From positions 1 through 45,252 of the forward strand of contig CAMASI010000029.1 in assembly GCA_945861065.1 (NCBI GenBank): 45,252 bases of DNA, written 5' to 3'. The position numbers and the translations under genes were made by a program. Below the pieces are notes generated by a model, which was given only the letters and a program-made list of their open reading frames with translations, did not search any database and was not told the origin of the DNA. The stretch comes from Klebsiella pneumoniae (lineage in GTDB: Bacteria > Myxococcota_A > UBA796 > GCA-2862545). Positions 34,510 to 42,656 of this stretch are shown one piece after another; the first letter of the stretch is position 1; each line of letters begins with the position of its first letter.

Positions 34510-36525
34510 TCAGTCGGTGGCCGCACGTTCAAGCAAACGGGAAAAGGCATCGCGCCCTACCCACGTCTCTAAGCGGTATCGGGCGATCCCGTTGCGGTCG
34601 ATCACCCAGGTCGTAGGCAAGCGCCCGACGCCGATTTCTGCAGCGAGTTCCGGGTCACGAGCGAGCACGCCCCAACGATTGCCCAAGCGTGCGATTTCGT
34701 CGAAGGCGACCTGATCGGTGTCCAGCGAAACGCCTACGAGTACGGCGTCACGGCCAGTCTCACGGAGCGCCCGAACCGCTGAGCCCATTTCTGGCAGCGC
34801 CGCCAAGCAGGTTCCACACGACGAGGACCAAAAACTCAACACGACCACGCGGCCCCGCATGCTGGTCGCGTCCAGCGTGCCGTGGGGCGTAGTCACGCGC
34901 CAAGACGGCCCCGCTTTGCCCTTCTCCACCGCGCGCGACAGGTCCTTCCTGGCGGCCACGCCCATCCAGTCGAGCACCGGCGTCACGGCAGGCGAATCCG
35001 CATCCACGACGACAACGGGGCGATCCGCGGCCGCGCGCCAATCGCCCAAGCCCATCCAATCAGCAGCCAACACCGAGTCGTCCACGATTCCACCTTGGGC
35101 GCGGACCGTGGACCACGCTTCGAATGCGGCGTCCTTGGAACCCGACGCTTCGAGTGCCCGGGCGCGTGAGACCGCCCACTCTAAGGGGGGCTTCGTGACC
35201 GGCATCCAGACGCCGAGGCTCCAGTCCACGAGCGCCGAAATGGCGTCGCCAGTTCGTTCGGCAGCAGCTGCCCGGAACGCCACGGCGTGCGCCACTTGGA
35301 TGGACGTCAGCTCACTCATCGACCCAAGAGACGCAGACAGCAGAAGGGCCGAGCTGACGGCTCGGTTCACGCCGGCGCGATCCGACTGCGCCAGCGCCAC
35401 CTCCGCATCGCCGATCAACAACTCAATGGGTGCGCCTTTGCGGGCAGCAAGCTCCTTTTTGAGAATTGCGATGTTGGGCACCAATCCGCGATCGAGCTGT
35501 TCTGCGAGCTGGGTGTCGATCAACTCGCCCGCAAGCGCACTTGCGAGATGCAGGTCCACACGCGCAGACTCCCAATCCCCGAGCGATTTCCGAACGTGTG
35601 CTCGTGCCGACAGCGCCTCGATAAGGTCGGAAGATCGCTGAGCGACGTTGACGACGGCTACATCGTTGGCCGTCGGCAGGACCGACAGGCGAATGGCGAT
35701 GTCCGCGGCCGTGGCCGCTTCGGTCAGCCGCTCGAGATCGAGCAAGATCAGGCTGTGCGCCGTGGCCGCCTTGGCGGAATCGGTTTCTTCTCGCAGCGCA
35801 CTCCACAAACGAGCCGCACCATCCACAAAACGCGCTTTTGTGCGCAGATCAGCCGCCCTTCGCACGATGGCCAAGAGAGCGTCCGGGGGCGCAGAGGGCA
35901 GCGTTTCGCCCGTGCCCTGCGCGAGTGCGGTCGCTGCGTCGGAAATCGCAATCGCAGACCAGTGATGGGACGCCGGAGGTTTGGCCTCGCCCAAACGCAC
36001 CAGCGCGTCGTCCATCTCAAAACAATCGACGTTGGCTGCGATCAGGAGCCGTCGAATGCGGTACAGCCACACAGCATCGCCAATTTTCTCCGCTTTCGCC
36101 GCCGACGCGAAGGCAGCACGGATGGCACGTTTCCGCTCCTTGTCGACCTCGGGACCGGGAACCGGGCCATCGAAAAGTGGCCACAAGAGATCGGGGCGTT
36201 TCGGGTGACGCTCCGCCAGCACGTGGGCGAACGTGGCTCGGCCCGCGTCATCCGTGGCGGCCAGCAACCGCTCGGCGTCTGCCATGAAGGGTGTGGTGCC
36301 GACGAGCGCGGTCACCGAGTCCGCCTGGTGACCCAAGCCCACGGCCACCAGCGCATCCAGATACAAGTCCACAGCTTCCGGGTCGGGAGCAAGTTGTTGG
36401 GCCAGCAGGTCCACGAGGTAGTTCCTAGCGACATCCGGGGCACCACGGTCCAGCGCCAAGTGTGCCCGTTCTACGTCGATGTCGGCCGCCACGGCGAAGA
36501 AACTGCACAACGCTAAGAACGTCAT
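34510..36525 (-). CDS. Exported helical-repeat protein with C-terminal TlpA/ResA-type thioredoxin domain
   Basis: A 671-residue protein. The signal peptide is short (MTFLALCSFFAVAA, then DIDVERAH). About 500 residues of helical, TPR-like repeats follow (for example SLILLDLERLTEAATAADIAIRLS). The last ~150 residues are thioredoxin-like: VVVLSFWSSSCGTCLAALPE with the CGTC redox pair at 570-573, AVLVGVSLDTDQVAF, and LPTTWVIDRNG with the cis-proline. It probably reduces or isomerises disulfides, or passes electrons, outside the cytoplasm. ATG 36525 overlaps the coaD stop (ATGA); the long open frame upstream overlapping coaD is rejected. The repeats may bind a client protein. Confidence 0.83.
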   Translation of the reverse strand: MTFLALCSFFAVAADIDVERAHLALDRGAPDVARNYLVDLLAQQLAPDPEAVDLYLDALVAVGLGHQADSVTALVGTTPFMADAERLLAATDDAGRATFAHVLAERHPKRPDLLWPLFDGPVPGPEVDKERKRAIRAAFASAAKAEKIGDAVWLYRIRRLLIAANVDCFEMDDALVRLGEAKPPASHHWSAIAISDAATALAQGTGETLPSAPPDALLAIVRRAADLRTKARFVDGAARLWSALREETDSAKAATAHSLILLDLERLTEAATAADIAIRLSVLPTANDVAVVNVAQRSSDLIEALSARAHVRKSLGDWESARVDLHLASALAGELIDTQLAEQLDRGLVPNIAILKKELAARKGAPIELLIGDAEVALAQSDRAGVNRAVSSALLLSASLGSMSELTSIQVAHAVAFRAAAAERTGDAISALVDWSLGVWMPVTKPPLEWAVSRARALEASGSKDAAFEAWSTVRAQGGIVDDSVLAADWMGLGDWRAAADRPVVVVDADSPAVTPVLDWMGVAARKDLSRAVEKGKAGPSWRVTTPHGTLDATSMRGRVVVLSFWSSSCGTCLAALPEMGSAVRALRETGRDAVLVGVSLDTDQVAFDEIARLGNRWGVLARDPELAAEIGVGRLPTTWVIDRNGIARYRLETWVGRDAFSRLLERAATD

Positions 36526-37001
36526 CGGCGCTTGGCCCTTTCCTTCAGCGGCGAACGCACATTTGCCGGTACGTACCGACCCGCATCTCCGCCATGGGTC
36601 GCTATCTCGCGGACCAACGACGACGACACGAAGATGTTTCGCGGCTCCGTCAGTAAGAACAGGGTCTCCAGGCCCCCCAAGTCGCGGTTTGCCAGCCCGT
36701 TCCGGAACTCCAGATCGAAGTCCGACAAGGCCCTCAGGCCACGCAGAATGACCGCCGCCCCCTCGGCTTTTGCTGCGTCGATGAGCAAGCCCGAGAAGCG
36801 GCTGACGCGCACGTTCGCGCAGTGCGAAATTGCCTCCGACACCATCGCGCACCGTTCGTCCACGGTAAACCACGTGACCTTTGCCTGGTTGTGCCCCACG
36901 GAGACGACCAGTTCGTCGAACAGCCGCGCGCCGCGCTCGATGACGTCTACATGTCCCAACGTGACGGGGTCGAAGCTCCCGGCGTAGATCGCGACGCGAA
37001 T
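36522..37001 (-). CDS. coaD: Phosphopantetheine adenylyltransferase, apparent ATT start
   Basis: A 159-residue nucleotidyltransferase making dephospho-CoA. Motifs: AGSFDPVTLGHVDVIERG (with the TxGH site), ILRGLRALSDFDLE, and FVSSSLVREIATHGGD. The reading frame upstream of the first usual start (TTG 36959) continues through AIYAGSFDPVT, the essential ATP-site segment, up to an in-frame TAA at about 37022. Between that TAA and the motif there is no ATG, GTG or TTG. ATT 37001 falls exactly where family members have Met1 (M-R-V-A-I-Y-A-G-S-F), and GAGG lies 5 nt upstream, so a rare ATT start is the best reading. Starting at TTG 36959 would delete the TxGH loop's preceding strand. The stop overlaps the TlpA-like ATG. 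Confidence 0.87.
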   Translation of the reverse strand: MRVAIYAGSFDPVTLGHVDVIERGARLFDELVVSVGHNQAKVTWFTVDERCAMVSEAISHCANVRVSRFSGLLIDAAKAEGAAVILRGLRALSDFDLEFRNGLANRDLGGLETLFLLTEPRNIFVSSSLVREIATHGGDAGRYVPANVRSPLKERAKRR

Positions 37002-37034
37002 GACGGCCTCGGGGGTTGTCGCCTTTTATCCAAT

Positions 37035-38507
37035 CTACGGGAGCGTGGGCGAGTCTGGCCCGTAGAACTGTGCCAACATTCGGTTGAAGTCCGCACGCTT
37101 CCGCAAGTTGGAAAACGCGGGGTCCAGACGAATGTCTTGCCGGTACTCAATGTGATGCAGCGTATCGAGTTCCGACATGCCGGTGAGCGAGCGCTCCAGC
37201 CACCGCATTGCCACCTCGGGCTCCCCTTTGGCCGCGTACACTTTAGCGCGGTGGAGATTGGCGTAGGCGTCGTCGGGATCGAGCACTTCTAGTTGTTCGA
37301 GAATCGCGATGGCTTCGTCGAATCGTTCGAGGTGGGCGAGGCAAACGGCCAGGTTGTTCAACGCGGTCACGTCGTCGGGCGCGAGCGCAAGGGCCACGCG
37401 ATACAGCCGTTCTTCTTCGTCGTAGCTGGCGCGCCGCTTGTAGATGAGCGCCTTGTTGTTGTAGCCAGCGGCGTCTTCTGGCAGCACACCGATGTAGCGG
37501 TCCCACGTGTCCATCGCGGCTTCGTAATCCTCAGCGAGGTACTGGTAGTAGGACAATAAGGACAAGGCGGCGGGGTCGTCGGGGTCGATGCGGAGACGCG
37601 CTTTGGCCTCCCGGAGCATCATACGGATTTCGAGCTGGTCGATCGCCTCGTCCCCTTGGTCGTACCAGTCCTTGACGCCCCAACCGCGTTCTTCTTCGGC
37701 GGGTGGCGCCACGTCCTTTTCTGCTTCGCCGTCGCTAGACCCGTCGTTTCCTTCCGGCGCCCGCGGAGTCTCCACGACGGCCACCTCAGGACCCTCGGTC
37801 GGCGATGGAACGGGTGTCACCGCTTCTGCCAGCGTCGCAGCCGCTTCGTCCGGCGTGCGTATCGGTTCCGCCGCCACCTCGGCCGCGCCGCCCATTCGAT
37901 CTGTGGGCCCTTCATTGCCGGCCGGCATATAAATATGTTTTGCCTCCCGCGTGATTTCTGGACGGTTCATGTCCTCGATCATGTAGCCCTGGTCTGCCCC
38001 GTCGTACTCGTCGCGAAGCAGCCGCTGGAGGAACTCGGCAGATACCCCACCACTCCGGGCACCTTGGTCCTCAACGCAGCCGGGCATCACACGCACGAAC
38101 CAATCGGATGGAAGGGTGGCAAGTCCGATCCCGCACCGGTTTTCAATCAGGACGTTGGCCTGCATCCCAAAAACGAACAAACCGACCACGATGGTAAACC
38201 ACCCAAGACTCCCGGCGAGCGTGGGCCATCGAAGGCGTTGCAACCATTGTCCGGACGAGACGTCGAGCGCGAGCGAAACCTCCCCCAACGAGACCTCGGC
38301 TGGCTTGCCCACCCCGACGGCCACTGTTCGGCCCTGGTTGTCGGTGCCCGTCAGGCCCGATGCACCGTCCCAATCCAACCGCGCCACGAAATCGGCACCG
38401 TCCTGACCGGGCAATCCACCTGCCTTGATCGTGACAGAGCGTCCCGACCGCCATTGCAGCGAATCAATGACCCGGCCGCGCCACCGAACCTGTGCGTCGA
38501 GTCTCAT
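37035..38507 (-). CDS. Single-pass membrane protein with C-terminal TPR repeats
   Basis: A 490-residue protein. The N-terminal ~90 residues (RWRGRVIDSLQWRSGRSVTI, GKPAEVSLGEVSLAL) resemble the N-terminal domain found in myxobacterial motility-type proteins such as AgmX. A membrane segment follows at about 96-118 (LAGSLGWFTIVVGLFVFGM). A low-complexity Pro/Glu/Ala linker (about 200-280, for example TPVPSPTEGPEVAVVETP) leads into a C-terminal block of TPRs (residues about 295-470: EAKARLRIDPDDPAALSLL, AAGYNNKALIYKRRASYDEE, VTALNNLAVCLAHLERFDEA). ATG 38507 overlaps the cinA stop (ATGA). The role is unknown; a link to envelope assembly or gliding is only a guess. Confidence 0.75.
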   Translation of the reverse strand: MRLDAQVRWRGRVIDSLQWRSGRSVTIKAGGLPGQDGADFVARLDWDGASGLTGTDNQGRTVAVGVGKPAEVSLGEVSLALDVSSGQWLQRLRWPTLAGSLGWFTIVVGLFVFGMQANVLIENRCGIGLATLPSDWFVRVMPGCVEDQGARSGGVSAEFLQRLLRDEYDGADQGYMIEDMNRPEITREAKHIYMPAGNEGPTDRMGGAAEVAAEPIRTPDEAAATLAEAVTPVPSPTEGPEVAVVETPRAPEGNDGSSDGEAEKDVAPPAEEERGWGVKDWYDQGDEAIDQLEIRMMLREAKARLRIDPDDPAALSLLSYYQYLAEDYEAAMDTWDRYIGVLPEDAAGYNNKALIYKRRASYDEEERLYRVALALAPDDVTALNNLAVCLAHLERFDEAIAILEQLEVLDPDDAYANLHRAKVYAAKGEPEVAMRWLERSLTGMSELDTLHHIEYRQDIRLDPAFSNLRKRADFNRMLAQFYGPDSPTLP

Positions 38508-39220
38508 GCGCGCTCCGGCCCCTCCGAAGACACCGCGCCCACGACCCGAGCGACCACGGCGCTGGCCTCGCGAACAGCGTTCTCGGACCTCCCACACAGC
38601 GTGATGAGGACCCGTCCCTCCTCAAACCGAGGGTAAGAACCGATTTTGACGGCGGGGAACCGTGCCACGGCTTTGGTCAAGGCCTCGGCAAACCGATGTT
38701 CTGCAATGGGCGTCCACAACCGCATCGTCCAACTCGACTCACCCGCAAAGGTAGACGCCACCGCGTCGAAACCAAGGCGGAACAGACTCGGAACCCCCGG
38801 CAACACCACCACATTTCGTACGGTCAAAATGGGCAGGCGACCTGCAAACGAAATCTCCGATCCGACAGGCACCGTGGCCATCCGTCGCGTCGCTGCGTCG
38901 ATGACCACGCCATAGGCCTCGAACCGTTCCAGCAGGTCCGCGCGGACTTCGCTGGCGAGCCCAAAAGCTGCGCCCACAGCGTCTACCGTGATGTCGTCAT
39001 GCGTCGGACCGATGCCGCCTGAGGTCACCACTCGATCGGCCAACGACGCGGTCCGTGCAACCTCATCGGAGATCGCCGCGCGGTCATCAGGCACGAGGGT
39101 CAAACGAATCAGACTTGAACCCAATTCCCGAAGGCGCCGGATCAGCCACGGCCCGTTCTCGTCGGCGAATTGGCCCGACAAAAGTTCATCCCCAATGATG
39201 ACGGCGGCGACTTTGCTCAT
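38504..39220 (-). CDS. CinA N-terminal domain protein (molybdopterin-binding fold)
   Basis: A 238-residue COG1058-type protein: VAAVIIGDELLSGQFADENGP, VTSGGIGPTHDDITVDA, VVVLPGVPSLFRLGFDAV. This matches the first domain of CinA (MoCF-binding fold), which in full-length CinA acts as an ADP-ribose pyrophosphatase with the C-terminal deamidase domain acting on NMN; that C-terminal domain is absent here. Stand-alone copies are common. ATG 39220 comes 14 nt after the mutY stop. Note that two other genes with possible ADP-ribose/NAD-related roles (KptA-NUDIX and nnr) lie in this window, but in separate or distant positions. Confidence 0.85.
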   Translation of the reverse strand: MSKVAAVIIGDELLSGQFADENGPWLIRRLRELGSSLIRLTLVPDDRAAISDEVARTASLADRVVTSGGIGPTHDDITVDAVGAAFGLASEVRADLLERFEAYGVVIDAATRRMATVPVGSEISFAGRLPILTVRNVVVLPGVPSLFRLGFDAVASTFAGESSWTMRLWTPIAEHRFAEALTKAVARFPAVKIGSYPRFEEGRVLITLCGRSENAVREASAVVARVVGAVSSEGPERA

Positions 39221-39234
39221 GGGCGCCCCCGTCC

Positions 39235-40296
39235 CTAACCCTGATGGGTGCGCGCGCGGCCGGACACGTGAAGGGCTTTGACCGACAATGCCGACTGACC
39301 GGCACGATTGACCGGCCCTGGTTCAACCCGATCGTAAGGCGACGCGACAAACGGCCTCGGTGCCAGCCCGTGCACCTGCCACAACGTCGCGGTCAGGCGC
39401 CGATGGGTAAAGACGTGCACGAATTCCCCGAGCGGCGAAAGTGACGACAACGTCACCCCGAGGTCAAGCAACAACGCACGGAGTTCGTCAGGACCACCCT
39501 CGGCGCGAGGCGGCTCCCATAGACCCCCCAGCAGTCCGCCGCGTGCCCTGCGCCCCCAGAGGATGCCGTGCCCGACGTCGACAATGCCGATCGCTGCACG
39601 TATCGGACGAGGCGGCGTCCGCGGCGGAAGTTTCGGCCACTGTTCGGGCTCGCCGGTGGCCCGCGCCAAACAGTCTGGGGCAAGCGGACATGAATCACAG
39701 TGCGGAGAACGCGGCGTACACACCGTCGCCCCCAACTCGATCAGCGCCTCGTTCCATGCGCCGGGGGTGTCTTTTGCGGCGACGACCAGTTGTTCAGCCA
39801 ATTCCCACAGCGCCGTCCGCCCTGACCCCCGAGGGTCGGCATCTAGCGCAGCGACGCGACAGAGCACCCGTTCGACGTTGCCGTCCACCGCAGCCGCAAC
39901 CTTGCCGAAGGCCAGGCTCAGCACCGCACCCGCCGTGTAGGGGCCAATTCCGGGCAGCCGTCTCAGGGCAACGGGGTCCTCCGGAAGCCCACCGAGTTCG
40001 GTCGCCGCGGCTGCAGTTGCGTACAACGAACGGGCACGGGCGTAGTAGCCAAGGCCCGCCCACGCTTCGACCACGTCGGCCTCCGTGTCGCGCGCCATCG
40101 CCTCGGGGCTCGGCCACCGGGCGATCAACGTTTCGAACCGAGGAACAACCGTGTCCACCCTCGTCTGCTGCAGCATCAGCTCACTGACGAGTACACGCCA
40201 AGGCGTTGGGTTGTTGCGCCACGGCAATGGGCGCCGCCGCTCTGCAAACCAAGCCAACACGTTGTGCCTCGTTTGGGGCGTCACCCGCACCGTCAT
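39235..40296 (-). CDS. mutY: A/G-specific adenine DNA glycosylase
   Basis: A 353-residue HhH-GPD glycosylase that removes adenine opposite 8-oxoG. Glu39 in SELMLQQTRVDTV, HhH motif LPGIGPYTAGAVL (about 114-126), catalytic Asp138 in AAVDGNVERVL, and the 4Fe-4S ligands C193-x6-C200-x2-C203-x5-C209. A NUDIX-like C-terminal domain (about 235-350) would read 8-oxoG. ATG 40296 overlaps the stop of the upstream gene (ATGA); a longer frame with a basic N-terminal stretch is not used. Length matches the family (about 350). Confidence 0.95.
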   Translation of the reverse strand: MTVRVTPQTRHNVLAWFAERRRPLPWRNNPTPWRVLVSELMLQQTRVDTVVPRFETLIARWPSPEAMARDTEADVVEAWAGLGYYARARSLYATAAAATELGGLPEDPVALRRLPGIGPYTAGAVLSLAFGKVAAAVDGNVERVLCRVAALDADPRGSGRTALWELAEQLVVAAKDTPGAWNEALIELGATVCTPRSPHCDSCPLAPDCLARATGEPEQWPKLPPRTPPRPIRAAIGIVDVGHGILWGRRARGGLLGGLWEPPRAEGGPDELRALLLDLGVTLSSLSPLGEFVHVFTHRRLTATLWQVHGLAPRPFVASPYDRVEPGPVNRAGQSALSVKALHVSGRARTHQG

Positions 40297-41294
40297 GGGA
40301 CCCGGACGGCCAACGCGGCGACGACAACGCGGAGTGCAGCGACAACTGCGTCGGGCGGGCAGCGAACGTCCACGGGCCCGAGATCGTGGGCGTCGATGGC
40401 CTGATGGATGCGGTTTGGCGGCCGCGGCGTTGGGAATCGCGCGCGCCGCATCGGCAGGCCCACCAAACCGGGTTCCGGCGCGGCGGCCGCAACCCACTGA
40501 AAGGCAACATAGGGAATCGGCGCGAACGCCTCGGTATCCAAACGATTGTGTTGGAACCAGTGTTCAAGCCAGTCCGCGACCTCGGTCACGCCAAACGGCC
40601 CGTCCTCCTCACACCCGTGAATGGCACCGCCGGCGCTGATCACAGCTTCTACGCGGTCTCGCAGACCGTCTTCGGCCGCCAAGGCTCGCAGAAGCAAGTG
40701 GATAGCCCTTCCTTCGCCGACCAGTACAAACCGCTTGGCCGGGTCCTGAGCACGCGTGTCGAGAATGTCGAACACGGCTGATAGGCGCGCTTCCAGGGGA
40801 CCGTCCGTCCAGGCGACATCCACCGCGTCGAGCGCTTGAAAGTCCAACGCCGGTGCCAGCGATGGTTCGTCTCGGAAAACCACCCATTGACGGTGCGGTT
40901 CCTGGGTGTCGGCACCCGCGACCAACGCCTCCCACGTCGCCCCCAGCCAGACTGCGGGGTCTTCGGTTGGCGGGAACGGCCTCGGCGACACCCCGCGATG
41001 GAGTGCAACCCACCGTTCTTCCATCGGGAGCGAAACGAGCGAGCGCACGTGCTCCAGCTCGCCGGGCAAGGCGTCGTTGGACGGCAACCAGGCCACCGGA
41101 AGTGCGACTTTCTGCTCTGGGAATGCGGCGAGGGGGTGCCACGGCGCCAGTTCCGCGGGCGCGCGCAGCTGCAATGCCGCCTTGAACACCCGTGCCGCGT
41201 CCAACTTCCGTGGCCACGGCACATGGGCCACTACCGCGGCCAACGCAGTCCCCAGCGCAAGGCTGGCGACGAGCAGGGTGCCGGGGTCTGTCAT
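40293..41294 (-). CDS. Membrane-anchored alpha/beta-hydrolase-like protein, nucleophile apparently missing
   Basis: A 333-residue protein I do not recognise firmly. An N-terminal hydrophobic stretch (LLVASLALGTALAAVVAHV) is probably a membrane anchor. Around residue 195, KRFVLVGEGRAIHLLLRAL then VEAVISAGGAIHG has the layout of the hydrolase nucleophile elbow and next strand, but reads G-E-G-R-A where G-x-S-x-G is expected, so the serine is gone. C-terminal residues are Arg/Pro-rich, then hydrophobic. It starts 12 nt after the M23 peptidase stop and its stop overlaps the mutY ATG. It may be a non-catalytic relative or unrelated fold; confidence in the fold is low. Confidence 0.6.
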   Translation of the reverse strand: MTDPGTLLVASLALGTALAAVVAHVPWPRKLDAARVFKAALQLRAPAELAPWHPLAAFPEQKVALPVAWLPSNDALPGELEHVRSLVSLPMEERWVALHRGVSPRPFPPTEDPAVWLGATWEALVAGADTQEPHRQWVVFRDEPSLAPALDFQALDAVDVAWTDGPLEARLSAVFDILDTRAQDPAKRFVLVGEGRAIHLLLRALAAEDGLRDRVEAVISAGGAIHGCEEDGPFGVTEVADWLEHWFQHNRLDTEAFAPIPYVAFQWVAAAAPEPGLVGLPMRRARFPTPRPPNRIHQAIDAHDLGPVDVRCPPDAVVAALRVVVAALAVRVP

Positions 41295-41306
41295 CGAAGC
41301 CGAGCG

Positions 41307-42290
41307 TTACAACGACGCTTGCAGGTTGACGAGCAGCAGGGCGTCTAGTGCGACCTTCGTGCTTTCAAAACTGGGACGATCTGCTTCGATTAGGACCCGA
41401 CGTTCGGTTCCGTGGTAGGTCCGGGGGTCGATGACCCGTCCACCCTTCTCCAACTCGTAGTGCAGGTGCGCAGCGGTGCTGTGGCCCGTGTTGCCGCTCA
41501 GCCCGATCCCTGCTCCCGCCGCGAGTTGTTGGCCAGGTTCCACAGTCGTACGAGAAAGGTGCAGGAACTTGGCGGTCGTGCCGTCGGCGTACCGAACTTC
41601 GACGCAGTTTCCATTGTTGGCGAAGTTCCAATCGGTGCGCAACACCGTCGCGCTGCGGGGTGTCACGATGGGCGTGCCTTCGGGCGTCTTGAAATCCATG
41701 CCTTTGTGGCCCCGTCCATCGCGAACGAGGGAGGTCACTTGCTCGTAGTGCGCGATGGGACCCTCCACCAAGCGATAGGGCACCTCGACGCCCTCTGGGT
41801 TCCACCACGAAGCGTAAGTGTCGCCGGTGGCTTTGAATTGGTAGGCGACGAAACGTTTGTCGTGTTTGCTGCTCGTGTAGGCCGCCACTGGGATGTGGGC
41901 GAGGGTGCCGTCCCACTCGTAAGCCACTTCGATGACATCACCCTTCTGAAGGTCGCGGGTAACGTCGAGGTCCCACATGAACAGCCGATTGTAGACCTGG
42001 GTCAGGACGTCGGCGTGGGAGGGCGCTGCTTCATCGAAGGTCGCGGCGATCGAGCCGATAATCGGTGCTTTCACCACATTGGTCGGCGTGACGATTGGAG
42101 GCGGCGGTGTTGGCGCGGACACGCTGGCCACCGCGGCCTCCGCGGGGGGCGACACCACAACTTGCGCGACCGGAGGTGCGGCGCCAAGGGTGGCCAACCG
42201 CACCGCCAACACGAGGTTGGTCATCAAACTCGCGCCAGTGAGTGCGAACAAGGCCCAGGGGCGGCCGTCGGGCGGATTCATGAGGTTCAT
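41307..42290 (-). CDS. M23 family (LytM-type) metallopeptidase
   Basis: A 327-residue envelope protein. An N-terminal hydrophobic segment (ALFALTGASLMTNLVLAVRLA) is followed by a Pro/Val-rich linker, a middle domain (about 77-185), and a C-terminal M23 domain with His195 and Asp199 (RGHKGMDFKTPEGT) and the H-x-H pair at 275/277 (HLHYEL), all zinc ligands or catalytic positions, so activity is expected. It likely cuts peptidoglycan cross-bridges. It is the first gene of the long minus-strand run, 17 nt-linked to the next gene, with a perfect TTGACA upstream. A wall hydrolase first and glmS/glmM later link the run to wall growth. Confidence 0.9.
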   Translation of the reverse strand: MNLMNPPDGRPWALFALTGASLMTNLVLAVRLATLGAAPPVAQVVVSPPAEAAVASVSAPTPPPPIVTPTNVVKAPIIGSIAATFDEAAPSHADVLTQVYNRLFMWDLDVTRDLQKGDVIEVAYEWDGTLAHIPVAAYTSSKHDKRFVAYQFKATGDTYASWWNPEGVEVPYRLVEGPIAHYEQVTSLVRDGRGHKGMDFKTPEGTPIVTPRSATVLRTDWNFANNGNCVEVRYADGTTAKFLHLSRTTVEPGQQLAAGAGIGLSGNTGHSTAAHLHYELEKGGRVIDPRTYHGTERRVLIEADRPSFESTKVALDALLLVNLQASL

Positions 42291-42365
42291 GGGGACTCCG
42301 GGGAGGAGGGCGCCGAGAATGCGACGGGCGTCGCGGGTGCGCCGGGAAGAGGATGATTTGTTGTG

Positions 42366-42388
42366 CCCGATTCCGATCGGGATGTCAA
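42366..42388 (-). promoter_or_regulatory. Candidate promoter with operator-like palindrome, head of the long minus-strand run
   Basis: On the minus strand, TTGACA (42388-42383) is a perfect -35 box. Seventeen bases later comes CACAAC, a poor -10 box. Inside the spacer lies the inverted repeat CCCGAT-CGGA-ATCGGG (42381-42366; 6-bp arms), a natural operator position. The M23 gene starts about 75 nt downstream. The weak -10 means a regulator could be needed. Confidence 0.35.
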
Positions 42389-42467
42389 GCGGGCCGCGAA
42401 CAATGAGGTTGATCGCTAGACGTGGTACCCCGCGGTAATCCCGCTCCCGCTCGCGTTAGGATTCACC

Positions 42468-42656
42468 ATGGCGCCATCCATCAAGTCGAAATCCGGAGGT
42501 GCGGCTGGACACCTTGAGGACGATGGCCTCGACGCAGAGCGCTTGGCCAACATCGAATGGTTCTCCCCGCTGTCCCCGAGTGAGAAAATAAGGACGCTCG
42601 AGGTCCACAACCGTGCGACGCGGCGGTTGGCTTCGCTTCGTCCGCGACAACCATGA
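42468..42656 (+). CDS. Small partner protein of nucleotidyltransferase module
   Basis: A 62-residue protein. The C-terminal part (ANIEWFSPLSPSEKIRTLEV) has the WFxxLSPxEKxRxxE pattern seen in small genes placed before nucleotidyltransferases. Its last codons overlap the next gene (ATGA), so the two should be made together. An AGGA site lies 6 nt before ATG. A possible promoter (TTGATC at 42409 and GGTAAT at 42434, 19-nt spacer) precedes it. It may be the antitoxin or scaffold half of a pair; no function is proven. Confidence 0.62.
   Translation: MAPSIKSKSGGAAGHLEDDGLDAERLANIEWFSPLSPSEKIRTLEVHNRATRRLASLRPRQP

Noticed and set aside
36522..36959. coaD starting at TTG 36959
   Set aside because: It would remove the AGSFDPVT segment needed for ATP binding; the conserved sequence continues upstream to ATT 37001.
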